From positions 1,736,001 to 1,800,000 of the forward strand of contig NZ_PGER01000001.1 in NCBI RefSeq assembly GCF_002797935.1: a stretch of 64,000 nucleotides of DNA. Reading direction: 5' to 3'. Source of the DNA: Flavobacterium sp. 1 (GTDB taxonomy: Bacteria; Bacteroidota; Bacteroidia; Flavobacteriales; Flavobacteriaceae). Shown one piece after another: positions 16,636-25,538 of the stretch. Position 1 is the first letter of the stretch, and each line of letters opens with the position of its first letter. Below the pieces are notes generated by a model, which saw only the letters and a list, made by a program, of their open reading frames with translations, was not told where the DNA came from and did not search any database. The translations under genes were made by a program, and so were the position numbers.

Positions 16636-17772
16636 ATGAACTTATTTGACGTTTACCCATTATACCCTATTACTCCTGTAAAAGCATTAGACTGCACAAT
16701 TACAGATGATAAAGGAATTGAATATTTAGATTTATACTCTGGTCACGGAGTAATTTCAATAGGACATACGCATCCTGATTATGTTGCGAAAGTAAAAGCA
16801 CAATTGGATAATTTGAATTTTTATTCGAATGCGATTCAGAATCCATTACAAGTAGAATTAGCGGAAAAACTAGGCAAAATGTCTGGTTTGACAGATTTCA
16901 ACCTATTCCTTTGCAGTTCTGGTGCTGAAGCCAATGAAAATGCTTTGAAAGTAGCTTCTTTTCATACGAATAAATCAAGAGTAATTGCTTTTGATAATTC
17001 ATTCCACGGAAGAACTTCTGCAGCTGTTGCCGTTACGGACAACAAAAAAATTGTTGCTCCAATCAATGCGCAACAAGTGGTTACATTTTTGCCTTTGAAC
17101 CAAATTGATTTGGTAGAAGCAGAATTGAAAAAAGGGGATGTTTGCTCTGTAATTATTGAAGGAATTCAAGGAGTTGGTGGTTTAGATCAAGGAACAACAG
17201 AATTTTTCCAAGGATTGGAGAAACTTTGCAAACAATACGAAGCGGTTTTGATTTTGGACGAAGTGCAGTCAGGTTATGGAAGAAGCGGTAAGTTTTTCGC
17301 TTTTCAACACCACGGAATAAATGCCGACATTATAACTACGGCAAAAGGAATGGGGAACGGTTTCCCAATTGGCGGAGTTCTAATTTCTCCTAAATTCAAA
17401 GCTAGCCATGGTTTATTAGGAACTACTTTTGGCGGAAGTCATTTGGCTTGTGCGGCAGGAATCGCGGTTTTGGATGTAATCGAAAATCAAAAACTAATTG
17501 AGAATACAAATAAGGTATCAGAATACTTTTTTGAGGCAATCAAAGTTATTCCTGAAATCACGAAAGTGAAAGGAAAAGGATTGATGCTTGGCGTTGAATT
17601 TGATTTTGATGTTAGTGCTTTAAGAAAAAAACTGATTATTGAAAAATACATTTTTACAGGCGGAGCCAACAATAAAAACTTATTGAGAATTCTTCCTCCG
17701 TTAACGATTACTACTGCTGCAATTGATGCTTTTATCATTGCTCTAAAAGAATCGCTGGCTGAATTGAAATAG
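16636..17772 (+). CDS. argD: Acylornithine aminotransferase-type PLP enzyme
   Basis: A class III PLP aminotransferase of 378 residues. It carries LILDEVQSGYGRSGKFFAF (the PLP-binding Asp) and TTAKGMGNGFPIGGVL with the Schiff-base Lys at about 238. In this operon it should transaminate N-acylglutamate semialdehyde to N-acylornithine. Related ornithine aminotransferases look alike, so the gene name rests on context. Confidence 0.9.
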   Translation: MNLFDVYPLYPITPVKALDCTITDDKGIEYLDLYSGHGVISIGHTHPDYVAKVKAQLDNLNFYSNAIQNPLQVELAEKLGKMSGLTDFNLFLCSSGAEANENALKVASFHTNKSRVIAFDNSFHGRTSAAVAVTDNKKIVAPINAQQVVTFLPLNQIDLVEAELKKGDVCSVIIEGIQGVGGLDQGTTEFFQGLEKLCKQYEAVLILDEVQSGYGRSGKFFAFQHHGINADIITTAKGMGNGFPIGGVLISPKFKASHGLLGTTFGGSHLACAAGIAVLDVIENQKLIENTNKVSEYFFEAIKVIPEITKVKGKGLMLGVEFDFDVSALRKKLIIEKYIFTGGANNKNLLRILPPLTITTAAIDAFIIALKESLAELK

Positions 17773-17804
17773 TATGGCTGCGTGAGGGGATAGCAGTGGA
17801 GCTC

Positions 17805-17858
17805 TTTTTTATTTTCAATTGCCACGGGTTTAAACCCGTGGCAATTGAAAATAAAAAA
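17805..17858 (+). repeat. 54-bp perfect palindrome in a dispersed-repeat-like element
   Basis: The arms 17805-17831 and 17832-17858 are exact reverse complements (inner half AATTGCCACGGGTTT). The flanks, GGGATAGCAGTGGAGCTC on the left and GCGGGAACGAATAGCCCG on the right, match a repeat I recall from many Flavobacterium genomes; only one copy is in this window. It lies between argD and proA. The remaining bases up to 17959 have no gene. Confidence 0.85.
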
Positions 17859-17959
17859 AGCGGGAACGAATAGCCCGACCTCGTTGTGATTTAATGTTCA
17901 TGAAATAAAACAAACGTTATACAACGAGGACACGCCCAAAAACTAACTAACCAAAAATT

Positions 17960-19156
17960 ATGAATACAATACTTCCAATCGAAAAAAGAAATGCTGTTTT
18001 GACCACAATGGCTGTTTTATTAGAGCAAGAAAGAGAGGCGTTAAAAAGTATCAATCAACAGGATTTAGCCAATTATTCAGGTGAAGATTTGGCAATGGAA
18101 AAACGTTTGCTTGTAGATAATACTAAAGTTGACGCAATGATTCTTTCGTTGCAGCAATTAGCCAGTCAGGAGGATCCTGTAGGTCAGGTTCGTTTTACTT
18201 TCACCCATGAAAATGGAATGAAAATCAGCAACAAAACTGCCGCTTTTGGAACTATTTTAATCATATACGAATCTCGTCCAGACGTAACTGTGGAAGCGGG
18301 AGGAATCGCTTTTAAATCGGGGAATAAAATCCTTTTGAAAGGCGGAAAAGAATCATTGCTTTCGAATCAAAAAATTGTGAGCCTTTGGCATCAAGCTTTA
18401 GAAAGTAATGATGTATCAACTGATTGGGTTGAATATTTGAATTATGATAGAGTTCAAACTCAGGAATTCCTTGAAAAACCAACACAAAAAGTCGATTTGA
18501 TTGTACCGCGCGGTGGCGAAAAATTAATTGAGTTCACCAAAAAACATGCTACCTGCCCTGTTATAGTAAGCGGCCGCGGAAACAACTTTGTATACGTAAA
18601 TGCCGATGCCGATTTAGAAAAAGCAATGGCGATTATCATTAACGGAAAAACATCCAATATTTCGGTTTGCAATGCTTTAGACAAAGTATTAATTGACACT
18701 AATCTGCCAAATTGGGAAGTATTTGCAAAACAATTGGTTACCGAATTAAAGAAATTTAAAGTTACGATTTTAGGAGATGATGCTTTCGCAAAAGCGACTG
18801 GAGTTAAAGCTATTGAAAATGATTTGATTTGGTACGAAGAATTTTTAGATTATAAAATCGTGATTGGAACCATCAATTCCAATCAGGAAGCGATTGCCAA
18901 AATCAATAAATATTGCGGCGGTCACTCCGCTTCTATTATTACTAAGAGCGAAGCTTTGGCACAAGAATTTATGGAAAATGTGGATGCTTCATCGGTATAT
19001 CATAATGCTTCAACTCGTTTTACCGATGGAGGGCAATTTGGTCTTGGCGGAGAATTAGCCATCAGTACTGATAAATTACACCAACGCGGGCCAATTGGAT
19101 TACAGCATTTGGTGACCAATAAATGGTATGTATATGGCGATGGACAGATTCGTTAA
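17960..19156 (+). CDS. proA: Glutamate-5-semialdehyde dehydrogenase (gamma-glutamyl phosphate reductase)
   Basis: ProA makes glutamate semialdehyde for proline from glutamyl phosphate. The 398 residues include YESRPDVTVEAGG, LKGGKES, VPRGGEKLI and the catalytic-Cys region NISVCNALDKVLID (Cys about 238), plus RFTDGGQFGLGGE near the end. It lies in the arginine operon between argD and a GNAT gene; proB follows. Grouping the two glutamate-kinase/reductase routes in one operon is typical of Flavobacteriia. Confidence 0.96.
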   Translation: MNTILPIEKRNAVLTTMAVLLEQEREALKSINQQDLANYSGEDLAMEKRLLVDNTKVDAMILSLQQLASQEDPVGQVRFTFTHENGMKISNKTAAFGTILIIYESRPDVTVEAGGIAFKSGNKILLKGGKESLLSNQKIVSLWHQALESNDVSTDWVEYLNYDRVQTQEFLEKPTQKVDLIVPRGGEKLIEFTKKHATCPVIVSGRGNNFVYVNADADLEKAMAIIINGKTSNISVCNALDKVLIDTNLPNWEVFAKQLVTELKKFKVTILGDDAFAKATGVKAIENDLIWYEEFLDYKIVIGTINSNQEAIAKINKYCGGHSASIITKSEALAQEFMENVDASSVYHNASTRFTDGGQFGLGGELAISTDKLHQRGPIGLQHLVTNKWYVYGDGQIR

Positions 19157-19222
19157 AAGATTTTTGATTAACGATTTTTGATTTTAGAGTACCGTAAAAT
19201 GTTTTGCCAATATTAGTTAATA

Positions 19223-20026
19223 ATGACAATAGAAGCCTTAAATAATAGTGATGTTAGTTTACTAGATGAGTTACAGCCTTCTGGTTGGGGCACTATTTTG
19301 CCTGCCCATGAATTTTATACAACAAATACTGATTTTTGTTCATCTATTCGAATTAATGATGACACTAAAATAGTTGGAATTGGAACTACTGTAATCCATA
19401 GCGATGTCGCTTGGCTAGCACACATCATTGTTCATTCAGAAAATAGAAATCAGGGAATTGGGCAGTTAATCACTCAATCTTTGGTAAAAGATTCACAAGC
19501 AAAAAAATGTGATACTATTTACCTGATTGCAACTGATCTTGGAGCTCCAGTTTACACAAAAGCGGGTTTTGAAACAGAAACAGAATATCTCTTTTTTAAA
19601 GATATAAAAGCAAAGGAATCTTGGAGAATTTCTGGCAACATTCTGCCATTTCACCCCGATCACAAAACAGCAATTGCTGCCATTGACAAATTGACAAGCG
19701 GAGAGGACAGAATGTTTCATCTAGAAAGACACCTTAAAGATGGTTTTGTTTATCAAAATAAAACAGTTATAGAAGGGTTTTATCTGCCTACTTTTGGAGA
19801 AGGTTTAATTCTGGCTACAAGTGAAGAAGCAGGAATTCAACTGATGAAAATGAGATTTAGGGATCATGATAATGCCTGTTTTCCAAAAGATAACATTCAT
19901 GCAATTGATTTTCTTTATAAATACGGATATAAAGAGTTTAAGACTGCGAAAAGAATGAGATTAGGAAAACAAAGGAATTGGAATCCGTTAAACATATACA
20001 ATAGAATTGGAGGCAATATAGGTTAA
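19223..20026 (+). CDS. GNAT acetyltransferase with a C-terminal second acetyltransferase-like domain
   Basis: The 267-residue protein has an N-terminal GNAT domain (WLAHIIVHSENRNQGIGQLI, acyl-CoA loop at about 74-83). A second half, about 150-260, resembles the YitH-type C-terminal domain. It is inserted between proA and proB and is co-oriented. Its substrate is unknown. As the second acyltransferase of the operon it is an alternative candidate for glutamate acylation, though the 13482 gene is more plausible by position. Confidence 0.75.
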   Translation: MTIEALNNSDVSLLDELQPSGWGTILPAHEFYTTNTDFCSSIRINDDTKIVGIGTTVIHSDVAWLAHIIVHSENRNQGIGQLITQSLVKDSQAKKCDTIYLIATDLGAPVYTKAGFETETEYLFFKDIKAKESWRISGNILPFHPDHKTAIAAIDKLTSGEDRMFHLERHLKDGFVYQNKTVIEGFYLPTFGEGLILATSEEAGIQLMKMRFRDHDNACFPKDNIHAIDFLYKYGYKEFKTAKRMRLGKQRNWNPLNIYNRIGGNIG

Positions 20027-20089
20027 CCATAATTTTAAAAGATTACATAATTTTGATTACTGGCTTTTGTTAGCTTTAAAAACAAAAAA

Positions 20090-20860
20090 ATGAACAAATC
20101 AGGTAAAAAGAGAATATTACTAAAGTTAGGCAGCAACACCTTAACCAAAGAAACCAATCACATTTCGAGAGGAAAGATTGAAGATATTGGTATGCAGATA
20201 GCTGCCCTGCAGGATAAATATGAGTTCATCATTGTTAGCTCTGGAGCGATTGCTGCAGCCAAACAATTTGTAAAACTAGACAATAACGACAAAGATGTTT
20301 TTGTAAAACAAGCCTTGGCATCTATTGGACAGCCTCATTTGATGCGGATTTATCATGAAAATTTCAGTGATTTGGGATTGCATATTTCTCAATGCCTTCT
20401 ATCCTACTCTGATTTTGAAAAACAACAATCCAAAGTCAACATTGTAAACACCATCAATGTATTGGTCAAAAACAATTATATTCCGATTATCAATGAAAAT
20501 GACACAGTTGCCACAGATGAGATCAAATTTGGAGATAATGATAAATTAGCTGCATTAACCGCTGTTTTATTAAACGTTGATATTCTGATTATTGCGACCA
20601 ATACCAACGGAATTTATACTAAATCGTCAATAAATGATGAAGTCCCAGAAACAATAGAACTGGTAACCGATTTATCGCTGTTGCAAAAGGAAATTGGTGA
20701 TAAAAAATCGTCTCACGGCACAGGCGGTATGCAGTCTAAAATTGATTCGGCTGCCATTGCCAAAGAAGCAAACATCGAAACATGGATCGTAAACGGACTC
20801 GAAGATAATTTTATGGTGAAGGCTTTGAATAACGAAATTGCTTTTACAAAGATTGTTTAA
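20090..20860 (+). CDS. proB: Glutamate 5-kinase, short form without PUA domain
   Basis: ProB phosphorylates glutamate for proline synthesis. The 256-residue amino-acid-kinase domain shows LLKLGSNTLTKE at the start, IVSSGAIAAAK, INENDTVATDEIKFGDND and GTGGMQSKIDSA. The C-terminal PUA domain of the E. coli type (about 367 residues) is absent, which is usual in this phylum. It lies two genes downstream of proA, separated by the GNAT gene. Confidence 0.95.
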   Translation: MNKSGKKRILLKLGSNTLTKETNHISRGKIEDIGMQIAALQDKYEFIIVSSGAIAAAKQFVKLDNNDKDVFVKQALASIGQPHLMRIYHENFSDLGLHISQCLLSYSDFEKQQSKVNIVNTINVLVKNNYIPIINENDTVATDEIKFGDNDKLAALTAVLLNVDILIIATNTNGIYTKSSINDEVPETIELVTDLSLLQKEIGDKKSSHGTGGMQSKIDSAAIAKEANIETWIVNGLEDNFMVKALNNEIAFTKIV

Positions 20861-20934
20861 AAATGTTTATCTGGTTAATCGTTAATTCGGTTAATCGATT
20901 AAACAAATTAACGAATAAACTAAAGAAAAATATC

Positions 20935-21888
20935 ATGAACTACACTTCAATAAAGGAAATAGACTCAATCCAAAAATGGATAAAAGAAGCGTTGAAAATT
21001 AAAAAAAATCCGCTTAAGAATAAGAAATTAGGAAAAAACAAAACCTTGGTAATGTTATTTTTCAATTCCAGTTTAAGAACGCGTTTGAGTACCCAAAAAG
21101 CTGCCATAAATTTAGGAATGAATGTAATGGTAATGAACTTTGGAAGCGAAGGCTGGACTCTCGAATTCGAAGATGGAACCATCATGAACCAAGGCGCTTC
21201 TGAACACATCAAAGAAGCAGCCGAAGTAGTTTCGCAGTACTGCGATATTATTGCCATCAGAGCTTTTGCAGGTTTGGTTGACAAAGAAAAAGACAATGCC
21301 GAAACTGTAATGAACGGTTTCCTGAAATATGCAACTGTGCCAATTCTAAATATGGAAAGTGCAACAGGACATCCATTGCAATCTTTGGCTGATGCCATCA
21401 CAATGGAAGAAAACAAAACCAAACACAGACCAAAAGTGGTTCTGTCGTGGGCACCGCACCCGAGAGCTTTACCCCAAGCAGTCCCGAATTCATTCGTAGA
21501 AATGATGCAATTACAAACCGAAATGGATTTTGTGATTACCCATCCGGAAGGCTACGAATTAAATCCTGAAATTACGAAAGATTCTAAAATCGAATACGAT
21601 CAGGACAAAGCTTTTGAAAACGCCGATTTTATCTATGCCAAAAACTGGAGCAATTATAAAGAATACGGTAAAATCACAAATTCTGATCCAAATTGGACAA
21701 TTACAGCCGATAAAATGAAACTGACCAACAATGCCAAATTCATGCATTGCCTGCCGGTAAGACGTAACGTAATAGTAACAGACGAAGTGATTGACAGCGA
21801 AAATTCGATTGTAATTCAGCAGGCGAATAACAGAACTTATTCAGCTCAATTAGTTTTGCAGAAAATTTTGAAAAAATCAGACAAATAG
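20935..21888 (+). CDS. argF': N-acylornithine carbamoyltransferase (N-acetyl- or N-succinyl-ornithine)
   Basis: This protein forms N-acylcitrulline from N-acylornithine and carbamoyl phosphate. The carbamoyl-phosphate motif is FFNSSLRTRLST (residues 42-53) and HCLPVRRNV near the C-terminus is characteristic of the acylornithine branch rather than classical ArgF. ATG 20935 (317 residues) is preferred; an upstream ATG at 20863 would add 24 residues that do not fit. Ser89 (in NQGASEHI) stands where, from memory, the acetylornithine enzyme of Xanthomonas has Glu and the succinylornithine enzyme of Bacteroides fragilis has Pro, so the acyl group is not obvious. Confidence 0.92.
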   Translation: MNYTSIKEIDSIQKWIKEALKIKKNPLKNKKLGKNKTLVMLFFNSSLRTRLSTQKAAINLGMNVMVMNFGSEGWTLEFEDGTIMNQGASEHIKEAAEVVSQYCDIIAIRAFAGLVDKEKDNAETVMNGFLKYATVPILNMESATGHPLQSLADAITMEENKTKHRPKVVLSWAPHPRALPQAVPNSFVEMMQLQTEMDFVITHPEGYELNPEITKDSKIEYDQDKAFENADFIYAKNWSNYKEYGKITNSDPNWTITADKMKLTNNAKFMHCLPVRRNVIVTDEVIDSENSIVIQQANNRTYSAQLVLQKILKKSDK

Positions 21889-21926
21889 ATAATAGAATAA
21901 AGAGTATAGACTTTTAAAATTGTAAA

Positions 21927-22703
21927 ATGACAAAATTATCTATCATAAAAATTGGCGGTAACATCATCGACAATCCAACAGAATTAAAACAGTTCCTTAC
22001 TGATTTTTCAAAAATTGAAGGCTATAAAGTACTCATTCACGGTGGCGGAAAATCGGCGACCAAAATGGCGCAAAGTATTGGATTGGTTCCTCAAATGATT
22101 GACGGACGACGCATCACCGATGCCCCGATGCTTGATGTGGTAGTGATGATTTATGCGGGTGAAATCAACAAAAATGTTGTAGCTCAGTTGCAGGCTCATA
22201 ATACCAATGCAATTGGATTTTCAGGTGCCGACGGTAATTTGATTCTGTCATCAAAAAGAAATCATCCAACGATTGATTATGGTTTTGTGGGAGATGTTCA
22301 AAAAGTAAATACGCCTTTACTGGAAACATTATTGAAAAGCGGAATAACACCCGTTTTTTGTGCTATCACACATGATGGCCAAGGGCAATTATTGAATACT
22401 AACGCCGATACGATTGCCAGCGAATTGGCCATCGCATTATCCGAAGTATTTGAAGTTACCCTGACCTATTGCTTCGAAAAACCAGGTGTTTTGTATGATG
22501 CGGAGGATGACAGTTCAGTAATCGAACAAATAAATCATGAATTATACACCAAATTAAAAGCCGAAAAAGCAATACATTCCGGGATGATTCCTAAATTAGA
22601 CAACTGTTTCAACAGCTTGTCCAAAGGCGTTCAGAAAATAAAAATTGGACACCACAGAATGTTGCAAAACACTGGAGTTGTTCATACTAGCATAGAATTA
22701 TAA
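21927..22703 (+). CDS. argB: Acetylglutamate kinase (N-acylglutamate kinase)
   Basis: ArgB phosphorylates N-acylglutamate. The 258-residue amino-acid-kinase shows LSIIKIGGNIIDN at the start, LIHGGGKSATKMA (about 36-48), DGRRITD (about 59-65), and the C-terminal GMIPKLDNC segment. The N-terminal extension of arginine-inhibited hexameric forms is missing, suggesting weak or no arginine feedback, by analogy only. It follows the carbamoyltransferase in the operon. Confidence 0.95.
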   Translation: MTKLSIIKIGGNIIDNPTELKQFLTDFSKIEGYKVLIHGGGKSATKMAQSIGLVPQMIDGRRITDAPMLDVVVMIYAGEINKNVVAQLQAHNTNAIGFSGADGNLILSSKRNHPTIDYGFVGDVQKVNTPLLETLLKSGITPVFCAITHDGQGQLLNTNADTIASELAIALSEVFEVTLTYCFEKPGVLYDAEDDSSVIEQINHELYTKLKAEKAIHSGMIPKLDNCFNSLSKGVQKIKIGHHRMLQNTGVVHTSIEL

Positions 22704-22717
22704 AAAGACACTAACAA

Positions 22718-22746
22718 ACCTAACTGGTTTTAAAAACCTGTTAGGT
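22718..22746 (+). repeat. Imperfect palindrome between argB and argE
   Basis: Arms 22718-22730 (ACCTAACTGGTTT) and 22734-22746 (AAACCTGTTAGGT) pair with one mismatch. The same sequence type recurs at 52604-52636, so it is a dispersed palindromic repeat. Confidence 0.75.
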
Positions 22747-22759
22747 CTCTGGAAAATAT

Positions 22760-23833
22760 ATGAAAAACATAGAATCCCTAACACAAGAAGCCATATCGTT
22801 ATTAAAATCGCTGATACAGACTCCTTCCTTTTCAAGTGAAGAAGGTCAGACGGCTCTTTTAATCGAAAATTGGTTTACTCAAAATAACATTCCTTTCGAA
22901 AGGGAAAATAATAACATTTGGGCTTTCAATAAACATTTTGACAAATCCAAACCTACTTTATTACTCAACTCCCATCACGATACCGTAAAACCTAATCAAG
23001 GCTATACCAACGATCCGTTTGAAGCAATTGTAAAAGACGGAAAACTATTTGGTCTTGGAAGCAATGATGCTGGCGGTTGCTTGGTTTCGTTAATCGCAAC
23101 GTTCACAAATTTTTATGCAAATGAAAATCTGCCATACAATATCGTAATCGTAGCTTCCGCAGAAGAAGAAAGCAGCGGAAAAAATGGATTAAACAGTGTT
23201 TTAAAACATTTGCCGGAATTAGAATGCGCTATCGTTGGCGAACCTACATTAATGCAATTGGCGGTAGCCGAAAAAGGGTTATTAGTATTGGATGTTGTTG
23301 TAAAAGGGACTGCCAGTCACGCCGCACACAACAATCCTGACAATCCTATTTATAATGCAATGCCTGTGATTGATTGGTTCAAAACCTTTCAATTTGAAAA
23401 AATATCTGAGGTTTTAGGCCCTGTAAAAATGACTGTGACCCAAGTAACAGCTGGAAAACAACACAACGTAGTTCCGGCCGAATGTCATTTGGTTGTCGAT
23501 ATTCGAGTGACCGATTGTTACAACAATACCGAAATTTTAGAAACTGTAAGAGCCAATGTAAAAGCCGAAGTTACTCCTCGCTCGATGCACCTGAATGCCT
23601 CATCAATTCCCGTTACACATGGATTGGTACAAGCGGGTATCGCTCTTGGACGCACCACTTATGGTTCTCCTACCCTTTCGGATCAATCGGTTCTGAACTG
23701 TCAATCCTTGAAACTGGGGCCAGGAGAATCCCTGCGGTCACACTCGGCTGACGAATTTATATATGTAAACGAAATAGAAGAAGGAATCCAATTGTACATT
23801 AAAATATTGACTGACTTTTTCAAAATTAATTAG
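22760..23833 (+). CDS. argE: M20-family N-acylornithine/N-acylcitrulline deacylase
   Basis: This is the zinc-dependent deacylase of the arginine route. LLLNSHHDTVKP (about 73-84) and SNDAGGCLVSLI carry metal ligands, AEEESSGKNG holds the catalytic Glu pair, and a final His-containing segment SLRSHSADEF follows. Length 357 residues. In organisms with acylornithine carbamoyltransferase the deacylase acts on N-acylcitrulline, so that is the likely substrate. It is the penultimate gene of the operon. Confidence 0.93.
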   Translation: MKNIESLTQEAISLLKSLIQTPSFSSEEGQTALLIENWFTQNNIPFERENNNIWAFNKHFDKSKPTLLLNSHHDTVKPNQGYTNDPFEAIVKDGKLFGLGSNDAGGCLVSLIATFTNFYANENLPYNIVIVASAEEESSGKNGLNSVLKHLPELECAIVGEPTLMQLAVAEKGLLVLDVVVKGTASHAAHNNPDNPIYNAMPVIDWFKTFQFEKISEVLGPVKMTVTQVTAGKQHNVVPAECHLVVDIRVTDCYNNTEILETVRANVKAEVTPRSMHLNASSIPVTHGLVQAGIALGRTTYGSPTLSDQSVLNCQSLKLGPGESLRSHSADEFIYVNEIEEGIQLYIKILTDFFKIN

Positions 23834-23838
23834 TACAG

Positions 23839-23854
23839 ACAAGTCGCGACTTGT
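23839..23854 (+). repeat. 16-bp perfect palindrome between argE and argH
   Basis: ACAAGTCGCGACTTGT reads the same on both strands. It is the fifth spacer of this operon to hold a palindromic element. Confidence 0.7.
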
Positions 23855-23888
23855 TCCTACGACAATACGATACACAAAAAATACGCTT

Positions 23889-25169
23889 ATGAAACTTTGG
23901 GAAAAAGGAATACCAACAGATAAACAAATAGAACATTTCACCGTTGGAAACGACAGAGAACTTGATTTGGTTTTAGCCAAATACGATGCTTTAGGCTCTA
24001 TCGCACACGCCAAAATGTTAGGGCAGATTGGACTATTGACCAATGATGAAACCGAATCTCTAGTTTTGACTTTGAACGAAATCATAAAAGACATTGCAAA
24101 CGGGAATTTCGAAATCGAAGACAGTTTTGAAGACGTACATTCCAAAATTGAATATTTACTGACGGTAAAACTTGGTGATGCCGGAAAAAAAATCCACACC
24201 GCCCGTTCCCGTAACGATCAAGTTTTGGTCGATGTAAATTTATACCTTAAAGATGCTGTCAAAGAATTAAAAGAGCAGGTAAAAACGCTTTTTGATTTAA
24301 TGATGGAATCGGCAGAGAAACATCAAAACGTATTATTGCCAGGCTACACGCATTTGCAGATTGCAATGCCGTCTTCTTTCGGAATGTGGTTTTCTGCCTA
24401 TGCCGAAACTCTGATTGACGACATCACCATGCTTAACGCAGCTTTGAAAATTGTCGATCAAAATCCATTAGGATCGGCAGCGGGTTACGGAAGCTCCTTC
24501 CCTATCAACAGAACTTTTACTACCAAAGAACTAGGTTTTGAAACGTTGAAATACAATTCGGTTGCGGCACAAATGAGCCGTGGAAAGTCGGAAAAAACAA
24601 TGGCTTTTGCAATGAGCAGCGTTGCTGCAACTTTGGCAAAATTCTCAATGGACGTTTGTTTGTATATGAGCCAAAATTTTGATTTTATCGGTTTGCCTTC
24701 ACATTTAACGACTGGTTCGAGCATTATGCCACACAAGAAAAACCCAGATGTTTTTGAGTTAATCCGCGGAAAATGCAACAAAATTCAAGCCTTGCCTTAT
24801 GAAATTACTTTAATTACCAATAATTTGCCAAGCGGTTACCACAGGGATTTTCAGTTATTAAAAGAAGGTTTGTTCCCTGCAATTCAAAACTTGAAAGCGT
24901 GTTTGGATATTGCTATTTTTTCTATTAAAGACATTAAGGTAAAAGATAATATTCTTACAGATAAAAAATATGATTACCTTTTTACGGTTGATACTTTAAA
25001 CGAAATGGTTGTTGCAGGAATGCCGTTTAGAGATGCGTATAAAGCTGTTGCTGAACAATTGGAAGCAGGTGTTTATCAATCTCCAAAAGAAACCAAACAT
25101 ACACATGAAGGAAGTATAAACAACCTTTGTTTAGAAGAAATAAAGGCTAAAATGAAAAACGCTTATTAA
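23889..25169 (+). CDS. argH: Argininosuccinate lyase
   Basis: ArgH cleaves argininosuccinate to arginine and fumarate. The superfamily signature GSSIMPHKKNPDVFE (about 277-291) is clear. EDVHSKIEY and HTARSRNDQV in the N-terminal third bind substrate, and HTHEGSINNL lies near the end. The 426 residues are slightly shorter than the usual ~460. It is the last gene of the operon and is followed by a strong terminator. Confidence 0.96.
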   Translation: MKLWEKGIPTDKQIEHFTVGNDRELDLVLAKYDALGSIAHAKMLGQIGLLTNDETESLVLTLNEIIKDIANGNFEIEDSFEDVHSKIEYLLTVKLGDAGKKIHTARSRNDQVLVDVNLYLKDAVKELKEQVKTLFDLMMESAEKHQNVLLPGYTHLQIAMPSSFGMWFSAYAETLIDDITMLNAALKIVDQNPLGSAAGYGSSFPINRTFTTKELGFETLKYNSVAAQMSRGKSEKTMAFAMSSVAATLAKFSMDVCLYMSQNFDFIGLPSHLTTGSSIMPHKKNPDVFELIRGKCNKIQALPYEITLITNNLPSGYHRDFQLLKEGLFPAIQNLKACLDIAIFSIKDIKVKDNILTDKKYDYLFTVDTLNEMVVAGMPFRDAYKAVAEQLEAGVYQSPKETKHTHEGSINNLCLEEIKAKMKNAY

Positions 25170-25193
25170 GCCAAATCATAAAAATGCTTAATT

Positions 25194-25232
25194 AAAAAGA
25201 CATTAGTATTCGAATCCTAATGTCTTTTTCTT
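25194..25232 (+). terminator. Terminator of the arginine/proline operon
   Basis: A perfect 13-base stem AAAAAGACATTAG / CTAATGTCTTTTT with a ten-base loop, ending in T-rich sequence, sits 24 bases after the argH stop. Confidence 0.92.
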
Positions 25233-25342
25233 TTTAGATAATGGTCTGAACTCAATTATTTTAATCTCCAACAGTTGAAACCGTTGGTTATAGTTAAATC
25301 TTGCTTTTTTGAATGATGGCAAAAAAGCAAAATATTTCCTTT

Positions 25343-25453
25343 TAGCCCTGACAGAAGTGGAAATCCTTGTGGGTCGGGGTTAGACCCATAAGATTAAAAC
25401 GGATGGCAGGAATCATCTAACCAAAAATGCCTAATCTTTCTGCTTCTAAAAAA
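25343..25453 (+). repeat. Dispersed hairpin repeat, copy 1
   Basis: Starts TAGCCCTGACAGAAG, has a stem at 25362-25395 (AATCCTTGTGGGTC with GACCCATAAGATT, one bulged C and one G-T pair) around a GGGG-containing loop, then GGATGGCAGGAAT and a tail ending TCTGCTTCTAAAAA. Same order of parts as the minus-strand copies at 31586 and 53777; stem bases differ but stay paired. The rest of the 25170-25538 spacer has no gene. Confidence 0.8.
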
Positions 25454-25538
25454 GGATATTACTTAATTTTTAATAAATACTACGTTCCAATTAGTAATAA
25501 AAATTCTATATATTTGAGAAATATCTTAACTGTAAAAT

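Noticed and set aside
20940..21422. 160-codon antisense frame in the acylornithine carbamoyltransferase gene
   Set aside because: Shadow of a strongly conserved gene.
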